This document shows, piece after piece, positions 24,470 through 35,308 of a stretch of DNA of 64,000 bases. Source of the DNA: Polytrichum commune. Taxonomy: Eukaryota; Streptophyta; Polytrichopsida; Polytrichales; Polytrichaceae. The stretch spans positions 50,060,758 to 50,124,757 of the forward strand of contig OX485805.1 of assembly GCA_950295325.1 (NCBI GenBank), written 5' to 3'. The first letter of the stretch is position 1; the number at the start of each line of letters is the position of its first letter. The notes under the pieces are model-generated. The model was given only the letters and a program-made list of their open reading frames with translations. It ran no database searches and had not been told where the DNA came from. The position numbers and the translations under genes are program-made.

Positions 24470-25680
24470 CTTATCTTGAGGGTTAGGTGAAATTTTCAAG
24501 ACTTGTTTCTTCACCTATCAAACTTTGAGAGAAGTTAGGATTTTGAATAGGGTAGGCGCATGAGATTTGTTGTCTTGAATCATGCATTGGCCTATGCAAA
24601 GCTAGCTTGGCCCATCCATCCTAGAAAGTCGATTTCTAATAACCTAACACCACTCTTGTGTGCATGGTAAACTAAGTATTAAAAAAACTTGGATGATTTT
24701 GTGTTCAATCTCATAAACTTGAGGTTTGGGACTAAACCCATAGTTTCATCCATGTTATTTAACAAATAACTCTATCATCATAAGTAGTGTCACAACAGTA
24801 AATATTGTATTTAGTGACACCAATTTTATTTGTCTTGCTCAATACTTATTGTAAACCGCATGTCTAGAGTCACCAACACTAAATATAATCTTAATATTAT
24901 TTGTCATTTCTTGTAATAAAATTTAGGTGTTATAGATTACAATGTTGCAAATTGGCACATACTAAGTTGGTTTTCATCCAAATTTTAATCATCCACAAGA
25001 ATATTCCACAACAGAAATGTTACAATGTAGAATAACCAAACTCTATGAGGATGACAATACATGTAAATTCATTCATAAGAAGTGTCATTACAAAAGTTAC
25101 CACAATGACATAAATTATCATATGACACAAAATACAATATTTAGTGTAGTGTTTCTGTCCATTTTTTTGATCCAACTTGCACTTAACTCTTTACATTCAA
25201 TAGGGAACCCCATGGACTCTGTCATCAAGAGAAGCCATTGTGAAGCCATTGTGAAGCCATTTAATGTCTTCATCCAAGGGCCCCAACTTCAAGATTTTGC
25301 TAGTTGTCTTAACTTGAGAACTTACACTTTGCAACTGTTGGATCTTCTCATATTTTCAAAATGGAGTTGGTTTCACATACAAATGCATGGTCATCCTATT
25401 TGTTGGTGATAGTAGGTTGAATTGCCTTCAACATGAAGGGCGGTATGTAATCTCCAAGTTCATTCAGATGCACCCTCTAGCAATAAAGGGTTAAGTCACT
25501 ACCTAGTATCCATTGTCCCTTCACTTTCACATTAAAGGTGAATGCATAGATTGTTTTTAAACCCTTTATTTTCAAAGAGACCCCCATGGGACCTCTCACC
25601 AAAAGAGAAGCCACCATGGAGCCACTTCATGTCTTCAATCGGGGGGCCCACTCAACATGGAGATTATTAATACTTCAACA
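24470..25680. other. AT-rich spacer with array remnants
   Basis: No gene is recognised. A fragment of the degenerate tandem array lies at about 25495-25560. Otherwise nothing structured was seen. Confidence 0.4.
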
Positions 25681-25683
25681 ATA

Positions 25684-26324
25684 CAGTAATACCCCGCTTA
25701 ATTACACACCCGGTTAAGTACGCATCCCGCTTAAGTGCGTTTTTTTTTTGACAAAAATTAGGGTTCATACTTTATTGTTCGAACATGTCATGCAGAGTCA
25801 TTTTCCGCAAATGCATTAATTTTTTATGCTTGACATTAAATGTCAATTTGTTAACGCTTCGTTGAAACGTCTCAAACAAACGTCGCAGTTCACCAAACCT
25901 CTGTCCAACTTCCGTTTGAACATCGGAGCAAAGCAATGGGTCATTGATGTCGAGGACAATGTTGTGTAGAGCTTCAAAACCTTTCAAGTCGGTAGCACTT
26001 TCAGATTCAACAAATGTGTCAATAGGCTGGATTACATTGCGGTATGTTCTCCCAATTATCCCAAACTTTTCGGATGGCGCCTTCATTGACTTCATACTCC
26101 CACCCCAATGCCTACTTGCTTGGCAAGTTCGGCTTCCTCAACTTTGCAATGATTTCACATCGTTGAGCTTTGGTCCAACCAATCGCCTCAAGTTTCATCC
26201 GTTTCCCATTGCGATTCATCAAATCAGAGGGTCTAGAAAACAATATGAGTAAAGCACGCACCTACCAACTAAGTGCGCACCAATGGCTCCAGTTCAAAGT
26301 GCGTACTTTAGCGGGAGATTGTTG
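25684..26324 (-). mobile_element. pogo/Tigger-like element, internally degraded
   Basis: The left end is CAGTAATACCCCGCTTAA and the reverse complement of the right end is CAACAATCTCCCGCTAAA. TA flanks both sides (25682-25683, 26325-26326). CAGT starts and TA targets are typical of pogo/Tigger elements in the Tc1/mariner superfamily. The minus strand encodes a relic of an N-terminal helix-turn-helix (KRMKLEAIGWTKAQRCEII, later NEGAIRKVWDNWEN), interrupted by a stop. It then shifts frame into a 107-codon stretch at 25772-26095. The catalytic domain is absent, so the element is non-autonomous. Confidence 0.65.
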
Positions 26325-27336
26325 TACATAGGTGCAAATCTTGTTTGATTACATTTCAATTCGAAGAATAACAATGCTCATAAGTTTTTTGAAGCTCATA
26401 GAAAGTCATCAAAGACTTGAAGGAGGAAGTGAGGAGGAGGAACATTTTCATGCACAAGGTGTTGCCCATTGCGAGGAGCAGCCATCTTTCGTGATGTGAG
26501 CAACACCCAAAACCAAAAATGTTTCAGAATTGGCATTCAATCTCATTTTGAGAGACACTCATTATCTAATCAACGAACTTTGACCACCTCTAGAGTAGGA
26601 ATATGAGCTCCAAATTTGGATTCTCAACTTCCCATACATGTGTATCCTACATGCATATAATTTGTTCTGTTTTCATTGAATCCCTCATTCGTCCCATAAT
26701 TTAAATTTAGAAATGAACATTAATTTCACTAGTTGCCCCAACTTGAGAACTTCAAATTTGCAATTGTTGGATCTTCTCAAATTTTGGTCAGACACAAAAA
26801 AAATCTTCACAAGTCTTCATAACATAGTTGGTTTCCATGTACAAGTAGTTGATCTTAAATTATGTTGGTGATAGTGGGTTGAACTGTCCTAGGTATCAAG
26901 GGTGGTGTGAAAATTCCAAGTTCATTGGAATGCACTTTACAACAATAAAGGGTTAAAGGGTAAGGTACCATAGTACCATACTAGCTATAACACTAATTCA
27001 TTCATTTCGGAAGTGAGAGCACCATGTTGTCCTAAACCAATTGATCGTAATCCACAAGAAAGTTGATGTGGCCAAAAACATTAGGTACGATGTGCGCCCA
27101 TCAAATCGTTAGGACTTTCATCCATTTGTTTCATCCAACTCGTGCTAAGCCGCTTACCTATCCACTCTCACCTCATTTTCCACTCCAAAAGCGAGTGCAT
27201 ACTAGGTAGGTTGGTTTTTTGAAAGAGTAACAGGCCGGCTTCCACACTAAATCAATTCATTTTTGAAGTGAAAGCTCCAAGTTGTCACAAGATTATTGAT
27301 TGTAATGCATGAGAAAGTTGATGTAGCAATAACTTA
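26325..27336. other. Spacer with tandem-array remnants
   Basis: Two diverged units of the array seen at 21.4-23.3 kb lie at about 26960-27130 and 27240-27330. No gene is recognised. Confidence 0.45.
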
Positions 27337-28193
27337 GGGTCACTTCACACACGAGCCAAGAGCCGTGACCATGAAATTGTGAGAGCCCAAAAGAAAGTGT
27401 CCAAAGGCCGTCCCAACACACCTCCAAAATCATGTAGTGTGAAGTCATATGTGACTGGACCCTCAACCAAATGCTATTTTAATGAATTTCTATTCATGTG
27501 GGTCCTTACACATGATAATATAAAATAAATCAATGGTTGTGAGTGTTCGGAGTGCCATAGTCTCCCGGTTTTGTGTTAGGCCTATCTCCAAGAGGTGGTT
27601 TTTGACAATAGTCCAAGTGACCATGAAACATGATCCATTTGATGCCATGTAGGAATCCATGTTGACTTTACATCCATTCACATACTCCGTTGGTCCCTCA
27701 AGCATAGTGTGAAGCAAATTTGGACCGCCTCCGCCTTTTCCACCGATGAGAGTGATTGAAGTGTACTAGTCACGGGCTCTCAAGGCCACTTCACACATGT
27801 GAACCAATGGAGTATGTGAATGCAAGATGGATGTAAAGTCGGCATGGAGTCCTACATGGCATCAAATGGATCATGTTTCATGGTCACTTGGATTATTGTC
27901 AAAAACCACCTCTTGGAGATAGGCCTAACACAAAACCGGGAGACTATGGCACTTTGAACACTCACAACCATTGATTTATTCTATATTATCATGTGTGAGG
28001 ATCCACATGAATAGAAATCCATTAAAATAGCATTTGGTTGAGGGTCCAGTCACATATGACTTCACGCTACACTTGAGGGTCCGTGAACACACTACATGAT
28101 TTTGGAGGTGTGTTGGGACGGCCTTTGGACACTTTTGTTTTGGGCTCTCACAACTTCATGGTCACGGCTCTTGGCTCGTGTGTGAAGTGGCCC
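27337..28193. mobile_element. Head-to-head dimer of group B MITEs
   Basis: The composite starts GGGTCACTTCACACACGAGC and ends GTGTGAAGTGGCCC, with TTA on both outer sides (27334-27336 and 28194-28196). The left half (27337-27783) is a group B element on the minus strand lacking its inner end. The right half (27784-28193) is a plus-strand copy starting GGCCACTTCACACATGTG with an internal deletion. The two halves are inverted copies, giving arms of about 390 bp. The outer target duplication suggests the dimer moved as one unit. Confidence 0.8.
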
Positions 28194-29587
28194 TTATATT
28201 GTATATTGTGGAGACGTCAAAAAGATATCACATGGGGATTTCATTGCTCATCCTTTCTACGACTTTAAATGATCAACCGTCGACTGCACCATAGTGAGCG
28301 GATGGAGTGGGAATGGGCCCGGGACATTAATTCTTATACACACACGTGTCATGAAGATTGGATGAACCTTCAACTAACCTTTGATATATCTTCAACATTT
28401 TGCTTCAATATGGATTAACACGATTCTACTTGCTTCAAGTGTTTCTCTGTCACCAAAAATCACGAAGCACATTTTCCACTATTTTCCATGTCATTGTAAG
28501 TAGATGTTGCTACTCTAGAAATCAACTTGCGTATCATGTGTGCATGAACATCATATTGTGATTGTCATAGATATAAAGTATTGTGAGATGGCATATTGCC
28601 TCTAACTCTCTTCACAACTCTTGGGCAAGCATTGTTTGGAGTCCCTAAAGCTTCATTGTCACTACATGTATTCAATGGGACTTCATTAAATGACGCCAAA
28701 ATGTTTTTCGCTCTCATTTTCAAAGCCATTGGCTAATGCAACATGTTTGATACATCTTCAAGGACAAACAAATGACATGCTCATGTGTGCACGATAGAAT
28801 AGCTTTTAGTGCAACATTGAGCACCATTTTTTTGAGCACTAGAGAAAAAGAGACGTAATAGAAGATGTCGGGCTCTCGTTGCATTCCTTGCATCCATCTC
28901 AAATTGAAGGCCATGGCAAGGCAACCATGTTCTATGATGTTGTTTCCAATGAAAGCAAACTTGACATAAGAGATGACATGAATTCTAAAGGGGCAAAACT
29001 TTAAATTGATACATCTTGAATGTAGGATGAAAAAACAAAGAAGGGTATGGGCACTAGCATGACGTGGTTGTTGTGATAGGTTTCCTCACACTTGTTACAT
29101 GCATCGGGTGGACATGGGGCAATTTGAAGGGATTACGCCATGAAGCCATTACACACTTGCTACTACTAGGATAGTCAAAGTTTATTGACAAATAGTGAGA
29201 CAATCTTGTACAATTTGGGGGAGGGGTCCAAAAGCCACAAGCCAAACAATGCCAAGGTTTAAACAATGTATGTATTCAAGAGAATATTGTCATTTTGAAA
29301 AATGATGTTGACATAATGGATGGCTAAGATTGGTGTCAATGGAGTTGAAGTTTTCTACATATGTCAGCTATAGTCACAGTGAAGAAATCCATGGGCAACC
29401 TTGGTGATTATATATGAGCTAGTTAAATGTATAGTTGACCCTGAAAACACAACCAATAACAATTGAGTTGGTGATAAACATCCTCATTTGTCAATGCTAA
29501 ATTTGAGAGCAATTTTCATGGATCATCCGTTTCCCCATGAAAGCCACAATTTCATGTAGCATCAATCATGTGCTTTGTTACACCTAC
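28194..29587. other. Spacer, nothing recognised
   Basis: AT-rich sequence between the MITE dimer and the piggyBac element. No gene, RNA gene or repeat was recognised. Confidence 0.45.
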
Positions 29588-30407
29588 TTAACCCCTAAAG
29601 GTGCATGCATACGTAATTAGACCTGCAATATGTACTGTGTAGAGGTAAGTATTGTTGGGGTTTCCGGTTGCACACACAGTCTGTGGGGTGCCGTTTTTGC
29701 TACAGGCTAACTTTTTGGTCACTGATTTTTTCTGTGGCTGTGCCACACCGGTGCCGATGTATGTATCGTGCAACACACGATGAATTTCTCGAGGCGAGTG
29801 CATGAGAAATTATGGGGCGCGGTGGACGAGGGTTTCTGTATCGTATGTAGGCGTATGGGTCTGGGGGGGGGTCATGGCAACCTTGCCGGACAAGGTTAGT
29901 TGTCCCGCAGGTGACGAGGGCGACGCCTCGTGCATGTGGCAGCCGGTCCACCGGTGCCTGCACCACGGCACCTGCCCATTTTTGTGGCTGAGCCGACGTC
30001 ATGGTTGTATCCCTACTATGGAGTGACGACATCCATCGCGCGGGAAAAACCATCATCTACGCGGGAACACATGGGCGTACATGTTCAGCTGAAGGACCGG
30101 TTGTCCAATGTTGGCGGGATGGTCATGCAGTATGGTGAGGTGGAATGTTCAAGAAACTGATAATAAACAACATGGCGATGGATCTCCGGGACTAGTAGGC
30201 GACTCCTTTATTTCCAAAATGTATAAAAACCTTCACATAGTTGTAAAGAGAACCCCGTAACCCAGATGCATACTTGCGCGCCATACTGCTACCTCGGAGC
30301 ACTCAAAGGAACACAAATTTTGGACTAAATGCCCCAAGTGGGAGAGCTCCAAATAGGGTCCTCAACAACTATGTCCAGCAATATTTCAGCGTTGTGGACA
30401 TGGATAC

Positions 30408-30649
30408 CCTCTGGACAACAATCTGGGTCACAATGGGTAACCTGGGACTCTACTTCGGGCGGCGGGCTCTTGTACGGAACTCCAGTGACACTCACTAAGG
30501 CTTCAATCTGAGCTTGACAATCCGGTGTCCTCTGGACAACAATCTGGGTCACAATGGGTAACCTGGGACACTACTTCGGGCGGCGGGCTCTTGTACGGAA
30601 CTCCAGTGACGCTCACTAAGGCTTCAATCTGAGCTTGACAATCCGGCGT
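30408..30649. repeat. 121-bp tandem duplication inside the piggyBac element
   Basis: Segments 30408-30528 and 30529-30649 are near-identical copies, both starting CCTCTGGACAACAATCTGGG. The few differences are scattered substitutions. The duplication is recent relative to other repeats in the window. Confidence 0.92.
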
Positions 30650-30838
30650 CCATGTGTAAGTGTACGCATCCTGTTCGAGTCCCAACAACGAGTCGTGCGC
30701 AGGCAAGTTGATCTTGGAAGTCAGTGCAGCCTCCCGCACCGCGTTGAGGTACTGATTCAACTCTCACCAGTCGTTAGGACGATTGGAGGTAGCCTCCTCA
30801 GCTGCAACTCTGGAACCTCCAAGCTCCATGGACTCCAT
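30503..30838 (-). pseudogene. Accessory reading frame in piggyBac, broken
   Basis: A minus-strand frame starts at ATG 30838, meets TGA at 30764-30766 right after a Trp codon, and continues open in the same frame to 30503. The protein reads ELNQYLNAVREAALTSK and later TPDCQAQIEALVSVTGVPYK. The latter lies in the 121-bp duplication and is therefore encoded twice, in shifted frames. No known domain is recognised. It could be a captured host-gene fragment or an accessory transposon gene. The stop shows it is no longer intact unless spliced out. Confidence 0.4.
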
Positions 30839-31162
30839 GACGCTCTGGGTCGTGAACAACAGTGGGATCACAATGTGCTACAAACAGGTTTTACCCCAAC
30901 ACACCATATTGTGTTGAAACCCATAACATCCACTGTGCATGGTGAGGGGATGTTGATGGATGTACAAGCACCTCACAACCTCATGGAGGCCCCGTGAACC
31001 ACCTTGTGCACCAGGCACGGCCCCTCGACCCATCAAAAGGCGTGGGATGTAGCGTCACTCACAGACCCTATGTTACACAGTACATGCCCATTCTGTGGCT
31101 GAGCTACCCTGGGAGAAAAACGGACCTGCACGTCCCTTGACACAAACCGAAAACCTACATGT

Positions 31163-31218
31163 GCAGGTCACATCCAACGGGGCAATCTTACCTAGGTCAC
31201 ATCCAATAGGGCAATCCT
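31163..31218. repeat. Short direct repeat in piggyBac
   Basis: AGGTCACATCCAACGGGGCA and AGGTCACATCCAATAGGGCA occur side by side about 29-30 bp apart, downstream of the transposase. Subterminal repeats in transposons can bind transposase, but nothing here shows that. Confidence 0.6.
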
Positions 31219-31735
31219 TCGACAATGAACGTTATAACTCACGGATCAAACATGATTTGAAAATCTATGGGCATTGCATAATTTTTCAATGAAATTCTTT
31301 CCGGTTCGGCAGCGTCATTTCCCCTCCGTATGCCACAGTAGTTCTTACGATCAACAATAACTTATAGTTTTGCATGCCGTTTCTCAAAACTCAAAAATTC
31401 GCAACATGCCTCAGAGCATAACTATGTCTTCGATACACAGGATGCAGCGGCTACTATGTAATAACAACTTCTATATTCAAAATTGTATGCCTCCAACTTC
31501 AAGAATTCATGCATATAAACCTCCCTATAGATCCGGCCTTGCGTTGGCTGGTCTCAGTGGCGAGGTTAGCGCCCAACCATGCGGTGGGAGCCCACTCCCT
31601 TCTTCCCTGTTGTGCCGGGAACATCGCCTCTTCGTACGCGTGGGACCCGTTTTGCGCGTCTCTGCACATGGCCGAGCAAACATGAAGATCCAGACTACGA
31701 GAAACAACATGTATACACGATAATCACCCAATTGT

Positions 31736-33475
31736 TCATTTTGCATGTCTGCTACGATAACAATTGCCACTTATGAAGCAAAGAAAATCATAATTACACC
31801 CTGCACAGTAATAACTTTGCTTCCTCCCACAAAGTACACACATCCTCCTGCGGGTGCATCTCTCAGGATGGTGCACGGTTGAGCCATGGGACTCCAGAAG
31901 TCTATGAGGTGGGCGACATAGGTGTGGCTTCATGGAGCCTTTGACAAGTCCTTTGGCAACACGAAAACGGAATTGCTTCGTCGTCACTGTGGGGAAGCCC
32001 ATATCTTGGACGGCTTCATCATGGAGTATCTTGGCATTTACAAGTGATTGGTCCACAACAAAGGAAACGCACTTGTGCCACCATTTGTGGGACCTCATCA
32101 AGGATGGATATGCAGCCCGCAGCTGGTCCGTCACGTCGACCCCGCGCATAAATTCCTAGTACATGAGATGGATTGGGGTTGATGGAATGGCCCATTGCCC
32201 AGAATGGCCTTTCCGATGGCGCAATACCCACGAATCAGGGGACCATGGATTTGCTGCCGTTGCAAGCATGAACACCATGTCCGAGTCTCGCCAACTCAGG
32301 CATGCCATTTGCCGGTGCATGCGAATGATCAACCTGCCCCTGTGTATATTGTATTGTTCTTGCTTTAGGTTCCGCGGCATGCACCACCTGTCTGAGCGAA
32401 CTGTCCCGCATGCCCAAGTTCTAGCGACTTGCAGATCATGGAACAGACGTGGCAAGGAGAAAAAATTGTCGCATACAAGGATGTGCCCCCGGTGGTAAAA
32501 CGGCTTCAGGAATTATGTGCAGACTGTATATCCTAAACCATGTGGTCCCTTCCCGGTCCCCTTCCCAAGAAACACAGACAGGTTATAAACATATCGGCTC
32601 TTCGATGATGCAAGGCACCACAACTTCAGTCCGAATCGGGTGGGTTTGTCGCGCATGAACTGGCGAAAATTGCAGTATTTACCTTTGTACGGTATGACTA
32701 GCTCGTCCATAGTTACCTCGCGTTCCACATTGTAAAGAGACTGTGATGTACTCACAAAATGGTTGAGCAACATCCTGACTTTCCCTATTTTGTCAAAGTT
32801 GGGACTACTTCGATCTCTCTCTAGCACCTCGTTGTCTGTGAGGTGCAAGCATCGCAATATGGCTTCCCATTGACGCATAGTCATGACAGATGGAATTATC
32901 CTGCAATTGAAGAGTTCTTCGTCACGAGACCAGTAGTCCCATCTAGCAGGCAAGGGCTTGAGGCCCATGTAAATCTTAATACCTAGCCAAGCTCTCAACT
33001 CCTGGACGTCCACGTCCACCCAACCCTTCCCACCATTCAGACCAACCGTGAGTGGCGTCTCCGACTCTTCGTCTACATTAGACGGCTTCAACCCTCTTGC
33101 TCGTCTACTGCAGCGTTGGACAACATATCTGTTTGTCTCGACACAAATTTCGTGAAGGAATGAGGACGACCAAAAAAGATCAAAAAAACAAATTGGTGAG
33201 TAGGGAATCGGCCCTGACTTCGGAGGAACATATCCGGGGCGAGGACCTGTGAAGTTATTCCGTTCTCCCAAAAGCGTTATGTGTTCTGAAGTCCAATTCG
33301 ACTGATGGTAGTATCTCTCAAACTCAGCATCCTCCAAAGGCATGGCCTTGAAGGATTTTGAGCTCTGACTCCACTCCTCGTAATCCTCATGAATTGTGTC
33401 CATCTCTCTGTGTGCAGTACACTCGGCATTGGCATCGACACCATCTCCGTTAGGCTCTACTGGCTCGTCGTCCAT
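31736..33475 (-). pseudogene. piggyBac transposase (DDD), two in-frame stops
   Basis: The enzyme would cut and paste the element at TTAA. One continuous minus-strand frame from ATG 33475 to the stop at 31736-31738 covers an acidic N-terminus, the DDE_Tnp_1_7-type catalytic domain and a C-terminal Cys-rich domain. Catalytic aspartates are at 32705-32707 (TMDELVIPYKGK), 32468-32470 (VCDNFFS) and 32135-32137 (GVDVTDQL), with the fourth conserved Asp in the same GVDVTDQ motif. The zinc-binding tail shows CVLCGRKQSYYCAGC and later GNCYRSRH. Two stops break the frame, TAA at 32513-32515 and TAG at 32156-32158. There are no frameshifts. The frame stays open upstream of the ATG to about 33590 and is acidic, so a 5' exon may join there. 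It is probably an inactive, fairly young copy. Confidence 0.88.
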
Positions 33476-33573
33476 CCTAGGGGGATCAGCCTCTCCATCC
33501 AAATTGGTTACATACCCAGGGTCATCGTCTTCCTCTATGCACTCATCATATGTGGCCCAATCCTCTTCTCCCC

Positions 33574-34164
33574 CTATCCACTCATCTCCTGAGGAATCCG
33601 GTGACTCTTTACATTACTATCAAAAAGAAGGTACGAAGGGAAGGAATTCGTCACCTTAGGGAATGGTTTGTGAGCGGTAGAATCGTCGGTGCCCGTTGCA
33701 GGATATTCTTCGCTGTACCCTTGAATTCGTCTCTCCACTAATGGCCACTCTCCCCGAGCAGGAAGTGGAAGTGGGAATTGGTGCACAGGTCTTCCGCTCT
33801 TGTTACGAACAGGAGTGTCAGCGCCTAGAAGCACTGTCTCCGACCCCGCTGCACCACTTGTCTCACCATCTCCAGCATTGCCTTGTCCTTGAACTCCTCT
33901 TCCGAAGTCCAATTCTATTCTCCCTCGCCACGGCTCTGCCTCGTGAACATTGCCATCGGACATTCCAACGCTCCCTTGGGCCTCCAGTGGGCGGAGGTCA
34001 CACAATGACTGTGCAATACGATAATGCAGCCAAGGCCGGCCGTAATCGACGACGAACATTGGCGTATCGGTTCTACCGTCAATGTATTCAGCCAGAATTG
34101 TTCCATACAGCAGGGCATACGATCTTGTATTGTCCATGGACTGGTCTCCAATGTGTTCCTGCAA
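33574..34164 (-). CDS. Putative exon upstream of transposase in piggyBac
   Basis: This minus-strand open stretch of about 196 codons contains SYALLYGTILAEYIDGRTDT and FVVDYGRPWLHYRIAQSL, which look protein-like and not low-complexity. A good acceptor (CACCTTGCAG) precedes EHIGDQ at about 34147. A candidate donor (AAG/GTGACG) lies near 33660, from which an in-phase junction into the open sequence near 33585 leading to the transposase is possible. It may therefore be a 5' exon of the transposase gene or a separate accessory gene. No known domain is recognised. Confidence 0.35.
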   Translation of the reverse strand: MQEHIGDQSMDNTRSYALLYGTILAEYIDGRTDTPMFVVDYGRPWLHYRIAQSLCDLRPLEAQGSVGMSDGNVHEAEPWRGRIELDFGRGVQGQGNAGDGETSGAAGSETVLLGADTPVRNKSGRPVHQFPLPLPARGEWPLVERRIQGYSEEYPATGTDDSTAHKPFPKVTNSFPSYLLFDSNVKSHRIPQEMSG

Positions 34165-34191
34165 GGTGAGTTCTTGGCGTCCCTGAAGGGC

Positions 34192-34716
34192 TTATGAGAA
34201 ACTACCAGGGGCTGCATGATGATGTGGCACGCCATGTAAGCCATCGCTCCTAGGTGGACTGACAGTGTACCAGTGCTCCACTTCTGGGACACGGGTTGGC
34301 GGGCCTGTATACGCACGCTGCAGCGGTGTAAACACGTCGTCAATGGTGTCGTGTAAATTTGTCTGGTTATCAACTGCGGTTATGTCTTCAGTTTGGACTA
34401 GATCCTCATGAGCCACGACGGAATTAAGTGCAAGGGGTCTATGTCGTGTGCGTGTGAGGCGAGGACAACGTCTGTCTGGTTGGATTGTTGGCCGATTCGC
34501 AGCAGGAGTAAACAAACCTTCGAAGGTTTCGGCATTCACATCAGCACCAGCCGTTGGCGTTGTAGGTGAAGCCTCCCGCTGCAATGCAAAATTCGCAGTC
34601 GCTATAGTTTCATGCACTCTCTCTGGGGAGTTCAAGTTGCAGTCGTGTCCGTTTGGAGTCCCATCCTCGTCCACCGGAGTCTGTGGAGCCGGTCTGACGC
34701 CTACAGTCCTCGCCAT
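34192..34716 (-). CDS. Putative accessory exon in piggyBac
   Basis: The frame starts MARTVGVRPAPQTPVDEDG right after a good acceptor (TCAAGCAG/ATG). It runs to PHHHAAPG, where GGTAGT offers a donor that could join to the exon at about 34147. It is Pro/Thr-rich with no known domain. It lies between the piggyBac right end and the transposase and shares the element's G+C-rich composition. Confidence 0.35.
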   Translation of the reverse strand: MARTVGVRPAPQTPVDEDGTPNGHDCNLNSPERVHETIATANFALQREASPTTPTAGADVNAETFEGLFTPAANRPTIQPDRRCPRLTRTRHRPLALNSVVAHEDLVQTEDITAVDNQTNLHDTIDDVFTPLQRAYTGPPTRVPEVEHWYTVSPPRSDGLHGVPHHHAAPGSFS

Positions 34717-34792
34717 CTGCTTGAGCGAAATGCGTTGTCAAACACTCCCTCGCCCTCTTCCCGGTCCCCCTGCAGGTGTCAACGATGTTGGA

Positions 34793-35308
34793 TTATGTCG
34801 TCTCGCTTCCAGCACTGGCGTCTCCACCAAGGATCCGCCGATTGGGGCCAAGTTCCTCCCTATTTGTGGAGCCCGGGCACATGATGGATTGCCGCTCCTT
34901 CCCCGACGACCCCTTCCTCGTGTCGGGTCCACTCCCTGAGTCAAGTTTGTTACGGCACTCGACGGCGCTTGTTGCGTTACACATTTCCGCAGCCTCATCG
35001 GGCCAAACCAGCACCTTCAGAAGATCCTCGATTTCTGCTGGAAATTTTTGTCTGTCGCGCCAACCGAGAGCTTTCGCAGCTTGGCGATACCAGAGATAAC
35101 GGTGTATCTGTGGCGGGGAGAACTTCCCGACCTTGAATCCCGCAGGTCTCGGCAATGACAACAAGAACGCCGAATCAAAGCAGCGAACCAGCCTACACAC
35201 AACCGTTTCGGACACCCTAAAGCGCAATCCCCACGCTTGCATAACAGTCTCAGCGTGCCGCAACACCTGCTCAGAAGGCGGGCTACTAAGCGTCGTGTAA
35301 AAATTCAT
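34793..35308 (-). CDS. Putative accessory ORF near piggyBac right end
   Basis: From ATG 35308, just inside an acceptor-like CTGTGCAG, the minus strand encodes MNFYTTLSSPPSEQVLRHAE and later a helical, basic stretch (FSPPQIHRYLWYRQAAKALG, then FPAEIEDLLKVLVWPDEAAE). This amino-acid pattern looks like a folded domain. The frame then becomes Gly/Ser-rich, and a neighbouring frame becomes Arg/Gly-rich (TRGRGRRGRSG), so a splice or frameshift may occur near 34950. I do not recognise the family. An accessory DNA-binding protein is one guess. Confidence 0.4.
   Translation of the reverse strand: MNFYTTLSSPPSEQVLRHAETVMQAWGLRFRVSETVVCRLVRCFDSAFLLSLPRPAGFKVGKFSPPQIHRYLWYRQAAKALGWRDRQKFPAEIEDLLKVLVWPDEAAEMCNATSAVECRNKLDSGSGPDTRKGSSGKERQSIMCPGSTNREELGPNRRILGGDASAGSETT

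Noticed and set aside
32156-32515. Reassigned stop codons as an explanation for the open transposase frame
   Set aside because: TAA, TAG and TGA each terminate one of the three intact genes in this window at a sensible place, so the standard code applies.
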